Source: Glaciecola sp947496235 (lineage in GTDB: Bacteria > Pseudomonadota > Gammaproteobacteria > Enterobacterales > Alteromonadaceae). Taken from it: 64,000 nucleotides of DNA. The stretch lies in assembly GCF_050306235.1 (NCBI RefSeq), contig NZ_JBLWFH010000009.1:1-64000 (forward strand), given 5' to 3'. Positions 1-8,473 of this stretch are shown here, piece by piece; within the stretch, counting starts at the first letter, position 1; each line of letters begins with the position of its first letter. The translations under genes and the position numbers were made by a program. The notes beneath the pieces were generated by a model. That model was not told the DNA's origin. It was given only the letters and a program-made list of their open reading frames with translations, and made no database searches.

Positions 1-441
1 GTAAGTTTATTATTGAGTTGATTATTTTTTATCTCAACGGATTCGAGCTTTTCTGTAAACTCATTACAATTTGAAGTCTTTAAAGATACTTCTTCTTCTA
101 GTTCAGAAATTCTATTTTCGCAGGTTACGAGAGTGCCTGACATTTCTGTAAGTTTATTATTGAGTTGATTATTTTTTATCTCAACGGATTCGAGCTTTTC
201 TGTAAACTCATTACAATTTGAAGTTTTTAAAGATACTTCTTCTTCTAGTTCAGAAATTCTACTTTCGCGGGTTACGAGAGTGCCTGACATTTCTGTAAGT
301 TTATTATTGAGTTGATTATTTTTTATCTCAACGGATTCGAGCTTCTCTGTTAACTCATTACAAATTGAAGTTTTTAAAGAGATTTCATGTTCAAACTCTG
401 AAATTATTTTTTCTTGGTTACCCTTTGCTTTTGATACTTCA
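1..441 (-). repeat. 147-bp in-frame tandem repeats encoding 49-residue coiled-coil units
   Basis: Units start at 1, 148 and 295. The first two differ at only about three of 147 positions. The third matches closely for about 90 bp and then diverges. 147 is a multiple of three and of seven codons (49 = 7x7), so each copy adds seven complete heptads without changing frame. The near-identity of the first two copies points to recent duplication. More copies may lie to the left of the window. Confidence 0.9.
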
Positions 442-1394
442 ATCAACTCGACATTCAGTTGTTTGTATTGCACTTCAAGAATTTCATATTCAGACTTTAA
501 CTCCTTAAAGTTAGACGAGTTTGATTTTATTTCTTGTTCTAACTTTGAAATTATTTCTTGTTTTTTTTGGTTGAAAGCATTTAGTTCATTAGTCTTTTCG
601 CTTTTGACTTGTAACTCGCCTTCAATCTGTTTCTTAATTGTTAGCAATTCGGTTAATTTTATCTGTAGGTTGTCTCTTTCATCTAACACAGTTTTTAAAA
701 TAGCTTCTATTTTTTCACAGGACCTTTTGATTTCCTCAGTTTCTTGCAGTTGCTTTTCGGCTAGATTTTTAGCTTGTATCAAACAATCGACTCTTTGAAT
801 AATACAGCATTCTATTCCAGTACTAAGATTAGGTAGCACTGTAAAGTTTTCAAGTGCACCTGTCAGAGTTTCTGGAAACCTTTCTGCAAAATGAGTTAAT
901 CCATCAAGTATTACATACTCAAACTTTTCAATTAAATTTTTATCTGCACTTTCTAGCAGAAATCTTTCCCCACCGTTCACTGACAAAATCAGTATGTTCG
1001 CTTGGTCGTTTTCTGATGAAAATTTACTCAACAGGGAATTTATAGAAATACCGGCAACGATTTCTTTTGATATTAACTTTAAATTTGGATGAGAGGATGC
1101 GAGCCTCTCTTGAGACAATAGTGAATTATATCGAGGGTTGTTGTATGTAAAAACGTCACCTTTTTGATTACTTCCTGGGAAAACCCAATTTTTGAAAGAT
1201 ATTATGCCTGAATGTTTCTTAGCTTTTTGTTCCAGCGCTGCGTATAGCTGAGTTGATCCTTCGACAAGCGTTAGGTTTTCTGCTTTAAATTTTTTCAACA
1301 CAGGTATACTTGAGCCAGTCCCTGCTCCTATATAAAGTAAGGAGTTAAGAGGTTTTTGGATATACTGCAATAAATAGTTTATACACTCTTTCAT
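1..1394 (-). CDS. Methyltransferase-like protein with long coiled coil and 49-residue tandem repeats (partial, C-terminus beyond the window)
   Basis: An open frame runs from an ATG at 1394 off the left edge, giving at least 464 residues. The first ~30 residues contain a glycine-rich stretch (LYIGAGTG, residues 20-27) resembling motif I of SAM-dependent methyltransferases. A globular region follows to about residue 215. From about residue 225 the sequence is rich in Glu, Lys, Leu and Asn with heptad-like spacing, so a long coiled coil is likely. The last ~145 visible residues are tandem 49-residue repeats (nt 1-441). The start lies 16 nt after the stop of the upstream glycosyltransferase, in another frame, so the two are probably co-transcribed. 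Methyltransferase activity is inferred from one motif only; the domain could instead be a non-catalytic Rossmann fold. A role in surface glycan assembly is suggested by the neighbours. Confidence 0.6.
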   Translation of the reverse strand, partial: MKECINYLLQYIQKPLNSLLYIGAGTGSSIPVLKKFKAENLTLVEGSTQLYAALEQKAKKHSGIISFKNWVFPGSNQKGDVFTYNNPRYNSLLSQERLASSHPNLKLISKEIVAGISINSLLSKFSSENDQANILILSVNGGERFLLESADKNLIEKFEYVILDGLTHFAERFPETLTGALENFTVLPNLSTGIECCIIQRVDCLIQAKNLAEKQLQETEEIKRSCEKIEAILKTVLDERDNLQIKLTELLTIKKQIEGELQVKSEKTNELNAFNQKKQEIISKLEQEIKSNSSNFKELKSEYEILEVQYKQLNVELIEVSKAKGNQEKIISEFEHEISLKTSICNELTEKLESVEIKNNQLNNKLTEMSGTLVTRESRISELEEEVSLKTSNCNEFTEKLESVEIKNNQLNNKLTEMSGTLVTCENRISELEEEVSLKTSNCNEFTEKLESVEIKNNQLNNKL

Positions 1395-1410
1395 TTCAGG
1401 TTTCCGAATA

Positions 1411-2577
1411 TCAGTCTAAAAGCCAATCTATCAAATCATTGAATAGAGTTCTAAAATAGTTGTTTCGTTTTGATTTCCTAGCGATTGAAATTGAGAGTTT
1501 CTTGAATGCAGCATTTATATAATAGGTACTTTCAAGTCGATCAAGTTCACGGGTTAACCAGCAATTCCCCTTTACTATTACGGGGATATTAAAATAAGAA
1601 GCCAGCCATACTAGTCCTGAACTTTTGTATTGATAAGCTTGTGGGCAGTGAGTGCAACATAGAAGATCTACGGACTGAATAATAACAGACAATTTAGTTA
1701 CAGACCAGAATTCCCTATATATTTTTAGTTGAGAATATTGATTAGAAATTTTTTTTAATTCTTCTATTGTGTTGTCAATCTCAAGATTCTCCCAAGGTAA
1801 AGTAAATTGAATGATCACTTCCACGGAGAAGTTAAATTGTTTGAGTATAGTAAGAGTAGTTTCAGGTAAGGTTAAAAAACCTTTACTCTTTTTAGCATCG
1901 CCGAGATATAAGAGTATACGAGGTACTGTATTTAGTGTCGTTTCTGACTGCTTTATTTGCTTCCAAGGAAGCAAATAACATGGGTGAATACCAGACATTG
2001 GAATATTTAAGGATGTATAATAGTCCAATGTTTCCTTATCTGAAGCATATAATTCAACATTAGAACAAAGAGATAGATTTTTGAAAGAAATTTGGTATTG
2101 TAGTTTTTCCTTAAGGTTACTTCTGCGATTCTGTGAAAACATACAACATATTTTATGAATTGTTTGTAGTTTTCCAAATTTCACATGTTGCAAGGCTAAA
2201 TTCAACGCGCAAGCATGGTCCCAGTTAAGACTCGGATAAAAGCAAACAATCTTTGTGTTGCTGTCAAAATCACTTAAGTATTGCTTTAACGCTTCAATAT
2301 ATTCGATAGCTAGTTGTCTAATGTATGACTGAATCGATGATAGACTAACATTACTATCATTTGAAAAGTGCTCATAGAAATTCTGATTAAAATGCTTATT
2401 TACGGTAAACCCTCTTTCAATTGCATCATCCAAGAACCGACGATCAATTTCCTGATGTACGAAAAAGTGAATATTGATGTTAGCTTGATCATGTTTTACT
2501 AGAAAATTGTTTAATAGAGCAGCGTGATGCCCGCCTGCCTCCATCATACCAGGATCAATTATGCAAATTTGCTGCAT
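1411..2577 (-). CDS. Putative glycosyltransferase (GT-B, family 4-like)
   Basis: 388 residues, a usual size for GT-B glycosyltransferases. The N-terminus (IDPGMMEAGGHHAALL) has the Gly-rich donor/acceptor-side loop seen in many of these enzymes. Around residues 215-330 there is a second Rossmann-like half: a beta strand ending RILLYLGDAKKSKGF, then a region with PQAYQYKSSGLVWLASYFNIPVIV, which is where an E-x7-E-like nucleotide-sugar motif would lie; the canonical glutamates are not clear. No signal peptide or membrane segment is seen, so it is probably cytosolic or peripheral. It starts 2 nt after the stop of the upstream gene, implying an operon and possibly translational coupling. The sugar donor cannot be read from the sequence. 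Confidence 0.6.
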   Translation of the reverse strand: MQQICIIDPGMMEAGGHHAALLNNFLVKHDQANINIHFFVHQEIDRRFLDDAIERGFTVNKHFNQNFYEHFSNDSNVSLSSIQSYIRQLAIEYIEALKQYLSDFDSNTKIVCFYPSLNWDHACALNLALQHVKFGKLQTIHKICCMFSQNRRSNLKEKLQYQISFKNLSLCSNVELYASDKETLDYYTSLNIPMSGIHPCYLLPWKQIKQSETTLNTVPRILLYLGDAKKSKGFLTLPETTLTILKQFNFSVEVIIQFTLPWENLEIDNTIEELKKISNQYSQLKIYREFWSVTKLSVIIQSVDLLCCTHCPQAYQYKSSGLVWLASYFNIPVIVKGNCWLTRELDRLESTYYINAAFKKLSISIARKSKRNNYFRTLFNDLIDWLLD

Positions 2578-2579
2578 AG

Positions 2580-5042
2580 CTATTTAGTATTCTTTTTTTT
2601 GTTTTTTATTAGATTCTGCCACATCAATCGAATAAGGTCATCCAAATCCTCTATTTGATTTACATCGTTTTCAATTTGGTTATATAAACATATTAACCAC
2701 GCGAAATCTCCACCATCGTTAGTTTTAGCAAAAGATTTAATAGAATCAAATGGTATCAAAACTCGTGGGCCGTATTCGTCTTCTCCAAAATATTCTGTCT
2801 CACAAAACTGAACATCATTTGTACCATTTCTCAATTCAAAAAATAACTCGGATTCAAATGTGTCTGAATTAATATTTTCTGCTTTCAGCTTTATTTGAAG
2901 CTTTTCTTCTGAATCGGTAAAGACTATATGCTGATAACTACCTAAACTCACTATTTCCAAAAAAGTTAACTCAATCGGATTGCTATCCTTAGTAGAATTC
3001 GGCTCTTTGGTTATAGATGGTCCTATTGAAGCAGAAGATTCAATTGGAGATAAAACTTTCTCGGAAATTGCAGATATCCATTCGTATTTACTTCTATTGG
3101 TTTCTTTGTTCTCAAAGCTGAGCTTTTGTAAAATACTAGGAAGGTTACTTCGTAAGTGTTTTATTAATATTCTGTCTTGTAGCGCCAGATCCAATTGAGC
3201 GACATCTGCATCTAGAGAAACGAGATATTTGGGACCAAACTCGTCTGATTCGTTTGGAGGCCAAGAAAACAGCTGAGCACTACCATCTTCTAGTTCTCTA
3301 AATTCGAGGTATAGGGAATCACTAAAATGCTCGGTATCAGCTGAACCTATATTTAACGCGAGAATTTTACATTCTAGGGCGTCACGCCAAACATTCCCCA
3401 CAAGCAAGTGATCAAACTTAATCCAAAGATGCTCATATCCCTCACTATGATATTCTTCTTTCAACACTACTGAATCTAAACTAAGCCAGACTGGCAAAGT
3501 GTCTACATGTTCTGCTAAAGTGCGGGACGCTTTGCGCCAATTTAGCCATTCTTGAGCCTCAAGTTCAGCGTCACATTCTACCTTAATATTGTTGGATTGA
3601 AGCAATTCAGCTATGGCATTAATCGTGCTCATTATTAAAATCCGTTCGCTTGCATTAAAACGATTAATACTTTTTTGCAATGCTTCTTTTTGGCTTTCAG
3701 GGGCAGTCGCGAAGTATCTCAGATATGGACCAAATTCGTCTTGAGAATCGTCAAAAGATCTAAATAAAGATTCATTCGAATGTCTGAATTCAATACCGTA
3801 GTGGTTTGCAATATTTAGAAGTTTGGCATCTAAATTGTCTATAACTCTTCCGTCTGCAAGTTCTACATTACTTAATCTCAAATGAATGTCTTCATAACCA
3901 TCGGTTTTATACCTCTGAGTAATTGTAACTCTTTCAGCTTTAACTCTGTCAAAAACCTTGTTCATTATGATTGGCATAAAATTCCTTCTTTTTCGCTTAT
4001 TATAGGTTTCATGAAATGCTAAATAATAATACTCTAATTCTTCTTGTAACTGATTAATTTGTAAACTTGCTAATTCGAGTTCAATGTTTAACTGTTCAGT
4101 TGAGTTTTTCTCGTCATCTAAAAGTGATTTCTCAATCTTACTATCTAACTCTTCTACAAGTTTTGCATTTTCTTTTTCAAATTCATTCGATCGAAGTTTT
4201 TGAAGATCTAATTCCTGTCGTGTTTCTTCTAAAATCGAAGCAATGTTTAACTTCTCATTTTCTAGGTATTGATTTTGCTTTTCCACTGAAGCAAGGGAGA
4301 CTAACTTTTTCTTTAGATGTTTAAATTCTTTCTCAATGTCTCCATAGTAGGTTTGTTTATTTTTTAAATCAGTAAGCTGCGATAATATTGAGTTCAAAGT
4401 TGCTACATTATTTTTTAAATCAGAGCTATTTGGCGAAAGGTGGGGCGAAAATTGTCCAAGAAGCCTAGCAGAAGATAATGCTTCATCAAAGAGTTCAAAC
4501 GGCTCCTCTTCTTCAATTAGTGACAAGTAACTAATATGTTGTGATAGCAACTCTTCTAAAAAAGGGGAGGAACAGGGCGCAGGTTGCTTTTTAACTATGC
4601 CGAACATCTCGCTAATAAAATCTAAATCGTGTTTTCTTATATCTTCTAGATTCATTAATGAAGCTGCCGGTAGATTTTTCAAGGATACTAATGCCTCATT
4701 GAGCGTTTTCCCCCATATTTCTATATCATCTTCTATCCCTGATTGACCGTTTGACTGATAAAGTCTTTGCTCCAAATAAATCAAAGGAGAGCTAAATAAC
4801 AGCACAATATTGACGCTGCTATATTCTGCAAAGAATTCATAATTTTCGTCGAATGATTCTATTATTAGAGCTTTGAGGTTTGGATTTTCAATCTTTTCTT
4901 TCAAAAGCGACGCAAAAGATGTTTCTTTTGTTGCGTCTTTTGATTTGTCTATCAATGAATATTCGATTTCATGATATAGGAATAATTCTCGCAAAGAAGA
5001 AAGTCGCAGTTCTCCAACAGCAACAAATATGGTTAATGGCAT
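2580..5042 (-). CDS. Large coiled-coil protein with three copies of a DEFGP-type domain, unknown function
   Basis: 820 residues if translation starts at the ATG at 5042, which has a GGGGA Shine-Dalgarno 7 nt upstream; an ATG at 5063 in the same frame has no such site. Residues ~1-170 form an alpha/beta region that I do not recognise. Residues ~215-350 are Glu/Lys/Leu-rich coiled coil. The remainder contains three related segments, each with a Y-E/Q-H/D-(hydrophobic) strand pair, a run of ~50 residues and a closing motif DEFGPYL, DEFGPKYL or DEYGPRVL, separated by helical linkers. It is the first gene of the minus-strand glycan-type cluster and shares the long coiled-coil design with the product encoded at 1-1394. 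A scaffolding role in a glycan-assembly complex is conjecture. Confidence 0.6.
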   Translation of the reverse strand: MPLTIFVAVGELRLSSLRELFLYHEIEYSLIDKSKDATKETSFASLLKEKIENPNLKALIIESFDENYEFFAEYSSVNIVLLFSSPLIYLEQRLYQSNGQSGIEDDIEIWGKTLNEALVSLKNLPAASLMNLEDIRKHDLDFISEMFGIVKKQPAPCSSPFLEELLSQHISYLSLIEEEEPFELFDEALSSARLLGQFSPHLSPNSSDLKNNVATLNSILSQLTDLKNKQTYYGDIEKEFKHLKKKLVSLASVEKQNQYLENEKLNIASILEETRQELDLQKLRSNEFEKENAKLVEELDSKIEKSLLDDEKNSTEQLNIELELASLQINQLQEELEYYYLAFHETYNKRKRRNFMPIIMNKVFDRVKAERVTITQRYKTDGYEDIHLRLSNVELADGRVIDNLDAKLLNIANHYGIEFRHSNESLFRSFDDSQDEFGPYLRYFATAPESQKEALQKSINRFNASERILIMSTINAIAELLQSNNIKVECDAELEAQEWLNWRKASRTLAEHVDTLPVWLSLDSVVLKEEYHSEGYEHLWIKFDHLLVGNVWRDALECKILALNIGSADTEHFSDSLYLEFRELEDGSAQLFSWPPNESDEFGPKYLVSLDADVAQLDLALQDRILIKHLRSNLPSILQKLSFENKETNRSKYEWISAISEKVLSPIESSASIGPSITKEPNSTKDSNPIELTFLEIVSLGSYQHIVFTDSEEKLQIKLKAENINSDTFESELFFELRNGTNDVQFCETEYFGEDEYGPRVLIPFDSIKSFAKTNDGGDFAWLICLYNQIENDVNQIEDLDDLIRLMWQNLIKNKKKNTK

Positions 5043-5434
5043 GGTGTCCCCAAGATTAATCATGTTTTTATGTTTTTATTATTTACGATTTAATTGTAAC
5101 GTTTAATACGTATTTATTACACTAAAATCGAATATTTGACTAATAATATAGAATAAAAATATTGATTTCATTCTTAGAAGAGGTGGTTCTGTTGTTATTT
5201 GGCTAATTTCTATGAAAGCCTGTTAGCTTTCATTTTATCTCTAATTCTCAATCTTGGTATCCCCTAAATTGGTGTATCATCAAATGCTGAATAAAACAGT
5301 GCTCCACACCTCGTTTTTAAAATTACTTGGGGATAATAAATAATTAACCTTCTTAATGTTGAAGTACATATTGTAAGAGCCCTAAGATAACTATCAAAGG
5401 GCAAGCCTGAACGGCAATCGCTTGAAGATGCAGC
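5043..5434. other. AT-rich intergenic region without a recognisable gene
   Basis: About 390 bp between the glycan-type cluster and the comEA-like gene. It must hold the promoter of the minus-strand cluster, but I could not single out a convincing -35/-10 pair. One perfect 8-bp stem-loop is present (5212-5219 with 5226-5233, 6-nt loop), followed by TTTAT on the plus strand; it may be a weak terminator. No tRNA or open frame of convincing composition is seen. Confidence 0.5.
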
Positions 5435-5743
5435 TTAGTTACCTATGGTCACTTTATCTATCATCTTAGCCAACATTTTCTCACCAATCCCCTTAACATT
5501 AACCAACTCTTCAACACTGGTGAAATTGCCATTGCGGTCACGGTAAGCCACTATAGCTTCGGCTTTTTTAACGCCAACACCAGGTAGGGTACTTAAGGTT
5601 TTAATGTCGGCGGTATTAATGTTAATCCGCTCAGACTGTTCGCTTTGGGTCTCTTTATCTGTCATGGCAAAAGCTTGCTGTTGAGAGTAAATGCTGACCC
5701 CCATTAACAAAAATAGTAGTGTAATCCATGTAGTAAGTTTCAT
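5435..5743 (-). CDS. ComEA-family helix-hairpin-helix protein
   Basis: 102 residues: an N-terminal signal/anchor segment (residues ~4-26, hydrophobic, ending QAFA), then a pair of helix-hairpin-helix motifs typical of the ComEA C-terminal DNA-binding domain (INTADIKTLSTLPGVGVKKA and VKGIGEKMLAKMID). In competence systems ComEA binds incoming double-stranded DNA in the periplasm; small stand-alone forms such as this one are common in gammaproteobacteria. An AAGGAG site lies 7 nt before the ATG. It is separated from the upstream icd gene by a strong terminator, so it probably has its own promoter. A nearby short secreted HhH protein with a non-competence role is the alternative. Confidence 0.85.
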   Translation of the reverse strand: MKLTTWITLLFLLMGVSIYSQQQAFAMTDKETQSEQSERININTADIKTLSTLPGVGVKKAEAIVAYRDRNGNFTSVEELVNVKGIGEKMLAKMIDKVTIGN

Positions 5744-5856
5744 ATCTTTCTCCTTGGTAAATAATAATTGTGATGAATAAATTCACCATCTCTATGCTAA
5801 TCAAGGAAACATAAAAAAATAACTGTACGAGGGGATAGATTATTGTGAAAGGGGCA

Positions 5857-5892
5857 TAAAAAAACCTGAAATAGATATCTATTTCAGGTTTT
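5857..5892 (-). terminator. Intrinsic terminator of the isocitrate dehydrogenase gene
   Basis: A perfect 32-bp palindrome (arms 5861-5876 and 5877-5892) lies 21 bp after the stop codon of the minus-strand gene. Read on the minus strand it ends in a run of seven T. The A-rich start gives it symmetry, so it could also work in the other direction. Confidence 0.85.
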
Positions 5893-5912
5893 TAAAGATA
5901 ATTGAAAACTAT

Positions 5913-6920
5913 TTATAGTCTGTCTAAAACAGCTTGCGTAAAGTCAGTTGTACCGTGCTCGCCACCTAGATCACGAGTTGTGCGGTCACCTGATTCAATA
6001 ACATCTTTAAGCGCAGAGCGAATTTTTTCTGCTTTATCTGCCATACCTAAATATTCAAGCATTTGTACAGAGGCTAAGATCACTGATGTAGGATTTGCAA
6101 GGTTTTTACCCGCGATATCAGGCGCTGAGCCGTGAACCGCTTCGAATATCGCACAATCTGTTCCGATATTAGCACCCGGTGCCATACCTAAGCCGCCGAC
6201 AAGGCCTGCACAAAGATCTGATAGAATGTCACCGAACAGGTTGGTGGTCACTATTACGTCAAATTGATGAGGGTTCATTACAAGCTGCATACAGCAGTTG
6301 TCTACGATCATCTCAGTTGATTCGATATCTGGATATCTTGCACCCACTTCACGGGCAACTTTTAAGAATAAACCAGAAGTAGATTTTAAGATGTTTGCTT
6401 TATGGACAGCAGTGACTTTCTTACGACCTTCACGACGCGCTAATTGATATGCAAACTCAACAATTTTTTCAGCGCCATCTCGTGTGATTTTACTCATGGC
6501 TTCAGCTTCTTGACCATCATCAGACACTTTTTGGCCTAAGCCTGAGTACATACCTTGGGTGTTTTCACGTACAGTGATGATGTCGATATCTTCATATCGC
6601 GCTTTTGTTCCCTTGAATGAAAGTACCGGGCGCAAGTTTGCGTATAAATTAAACTGTTTGCGAAGACTCACATTAATCGAAGTAAATCCCTCTCCTACTG
6701 GAGTAGTGAGCGGGCCTTTTAACGCAATTTTATTTTTTGCAATTAACTCTTTGGTTTCTTCAGGTAAAAGATCACCGTGATTCTCTAATGCTACCAGGCC
6801 GGCATCGGCATAATCATATGCGAAATCGCAACCTACTTTGTCTAAAATTTGTATGGCTGCATCAATTATATCGGGACCTATACCGTCACCACGTATAACA
6901 GTTATTCGTTGTTGGGACAT
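5913..6920 (-). CDS. NAD-dependent isocitrate dehydrogenase (isopropylmalate/isocitrate dehydrogenase family)
   Basis: 335 residues, the length of the short NAD-type decarboxylating dehydrogenases. It converts isocitrate to 2-oxoglutarate in the TCA cycle. Visible family marks: the N-terminal GDGIGPDI loop, the substrate-binding stretch SINVSLRKQFNLYANLRP containing the S-x5-R-x9-R type arrangement, the catalytic Tyr region TRENTQGMYSGL-like, the K of HKANILK, the D-rich metal site DNCCMQLVMNP followed by TNLFGDILSDL, and the nucleotide loop EAVHGSAPDIAGKN. It starts at an ATG with AGGAAAG upstream and is followed by a strong terminator, so it is likely monocistronic. A 3-isopropylmalate or tartrate dehydrogenase is less likely from the NLRP/ENTQG sequence, but specificity within this superfamily is hard to fix by eye. 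Confidence 0.85.
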   Translation of the reverse strand: MSQQRITVIRGDGIGPDIIDAAIQILDKVGCDFAYDYADAGLVALENHGDLLPEETKELIAKNKIALKGPLTTPVGEGFTSINVSLRKQFNLYANLRPVLSFKGTKARYEDIDIITVRENTQGMYSGLGQKVSDDGQEAEAMSKITRDGAEKIVEFAYQLARREGRKKVTAVHKANILKSTSGLFLKVAREVGARYPDIESTEMIVDNCCMQLVMNPHQFDVIVTTNLFGDILSDLCAGLVGGLGMAPGANIGTDCAIFEAVHGSAPDIAGKNLANPTSVILASVQMLEYLGMADKAEKIRSALKDVIESGDRTTRDLGGEHGTTDFTQAVLDRL

Positions 6921-7013
6921 TCTTCTACTTTCCTAAATTAAATCGCAGGTATTCTACATTACATAAAAAGCTGATCAAAGGGCTATTCATCAGTTCTTGC
7001 ACAGATACAGCAC

Positions 7014-8375
7014 TTATACTTCGACTCGGTAGCAGGGATGATATTCACTACCTGGAAGTTTCATTCTACCTTGCTCAACAAAAGATGTAAGTAACTTATC
7101 CATATGTGCCATCAAAGTCTTATCTCCTTTCAGCACAAAAGGTCCTTTAGCGTGAATCTGTTTAACCCCTTCAGCTTTTACATTACCCGCTACAATACCT
7201 GAAAAACACTTTCTGAGATTGGCAGCTAAGTCCCCTGCAGATTGATCTAAACTTAAATCCAAAGCCGCCATGGACTCATGAGTCGGTTCAAAGGGATGTT
7301 GGAAATCATCGGGTATTTGTAAGCGCCAATTAAAATTAAATGAGTCTCCATGTTGTTTTCTAAACACTAAAACATCGTGTTGAATTTCATCTAACCTAGC
7401 GGCTACTTTTTGTGCGTCGCCGACTACAATTTCATATTTCGATTGCGCTTCTTCGCCTAACGTATCAGCGATAAAGTTGTCGATAGCATTAAAGTAGTCT
7501 GCTTTATTTTCAGGGCCCGTTAAGATCACAGGCAATACTTGATCAGCATTTTCAGCCTGCAATAATAAGCCCAATAAATACAATAATTCTTCAGCTGTAC
7601 CTACGCCGCCAGGAAATATAACAATACCATGGGAAGCGCGGACAAAGGCTTCAAGGCGCTTTTCAATATCAGGCATGATAATAAGTTCATTTACGATGGC
7701 ATTTGGTGGCTCTGCGGCAATAATGCTAGGTTCAGTGATGCCAACGTATCGACCGTTCTTTATTCGCTGTTTAGCGTGTCCAATAGCAGCTCCTTTCATG
7801 GGGCCTTTCATCGCACCTGGTCCACAACCAGTACAAATATTAAACCCGCGTAAACCCAGTTGATATCCGACTTCTTTGGTAAATTTATATTCTTCTTTGT
7901 TAATTGAATGACCTCCCCAACAGACGATTAATTTGGAAGGCTCAGAAGCGCTGAGTGCATTCGCGTGACGTAACATATCAAATACCATGTGGGTGGTAAT
8001 GTGGTTCTCGTCAGCTTGGTTCTCAAAGCTATACTGATGTTTTGCGCTCATGTAGAGCATATCTCTCAATACAGCGAACAAATGCTCATGCACACCTAAA
8101 ATAAGCTTTCCATCTACGAAAGCTACTTCAGGTGGATTTATCAATTCTATTTTGACACCACGCTCTTTGCGAACTAAGCGCACATCAAAATCTTTGAATT
8201 CATCAAACAAGGCTTCTGAATCATCTTGTTCTACACCTGAATTCAAAACGGCTAAACAGCAGTTTCTAAACGTGCGGTAAAGTTCTGTAGAGGTGGAAGT
8301 GGCTAGTTGGTTGACTTCAAGTTGTGACAGTTGACTCATCCAACCAACAGGGTTTAGTTGTACGGTTTTAGTCAT
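7014..8375 (-). CDS. ppnN: Pyrimidine/purine nucleotide 5'-monophosphate nucleosidase PpnN (YgdH)
   Basis: 453 residues, the usual PpnN length. The central LOG/lysine-decarboxylase-like fold carries the signature FPGGVGTAEE (about residues 252-261), preceded by GCGPGAMKGPMKGA, which together bind the nucleotide phosphate. N- and C-terminal extensions match PpnN rather than the shorter LOG cytokinin-type enzymes. PpnN cleaves the N-glycosidic bond of nucleoside monophosphates, releasing the base and ribose 5-phosphate, and in E. coli is stimulated by (p)ppGpp. AAGGAAG precedes the ATG by a good distance. Its neighbours icd and queF are separated by ~95 bp on each side, so independent transcription is plausible. 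Confidence 0.93.
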   Translation of the reverse strand: MTKTVQLNPVGWMSQLSQLEVNQLATSTSTELYRTFRNCCLAVLNSGVEQDDSEALFDEFKDFDVRLVRKERGVKIELINPPEVAFVDGKLILGVHEHLFAVLRDMLYMSAKHQYSFENQADENHITTHMVFDMLRHANALSASEPSKLIVCWGGHSINKEEYKFTKEVGYQLGLRGFNICTGCGPGAMKGPMKGAAIGHAKQRIKNGRYVGITEPSIIAAEPPNAIVNELIIMPDIEKRLEAFVRASHGIVIFPGGVGTAEELLYLLGLLLQAENADQVLPVILTGPENKADYFNAIDNFIADTLGEEAQSKYEIVVGDAQKVAARLDEIQHDVLVFRKQHGDSFNFNWRLQIPDDFQHPFEPTHESMAALDLSLDQSAGDLAANLRKCFSGIVAGNVKAEGVKQIHAKGPFVLKGDKTLMAHMDKLLTSFVEQGRMKLPGSEYHPCYRVEV

Positions 8376-8473
8376 TCATCTTCCTTTAATATAATATTGT
8401 GTGTTTTTTTATTCATTTTGTTGTATCGGCGCTTGCTTGTTCTTCATCAATAACTGATACAAGTGTAAAAGTG

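Noticed and set aside
1..441. Regularly spaced repeats that might be a CRISPR array
   Set aside because: The units are contiguous without spacers, are 147 bp long and form an open reading frame on the minus strand.
463..1045. Plus-strand open frames over the left-edge gene
   Set aside because: They lie antisense to a long minus-strand frame with clear coiled-coil composition and have no ribosome sites.
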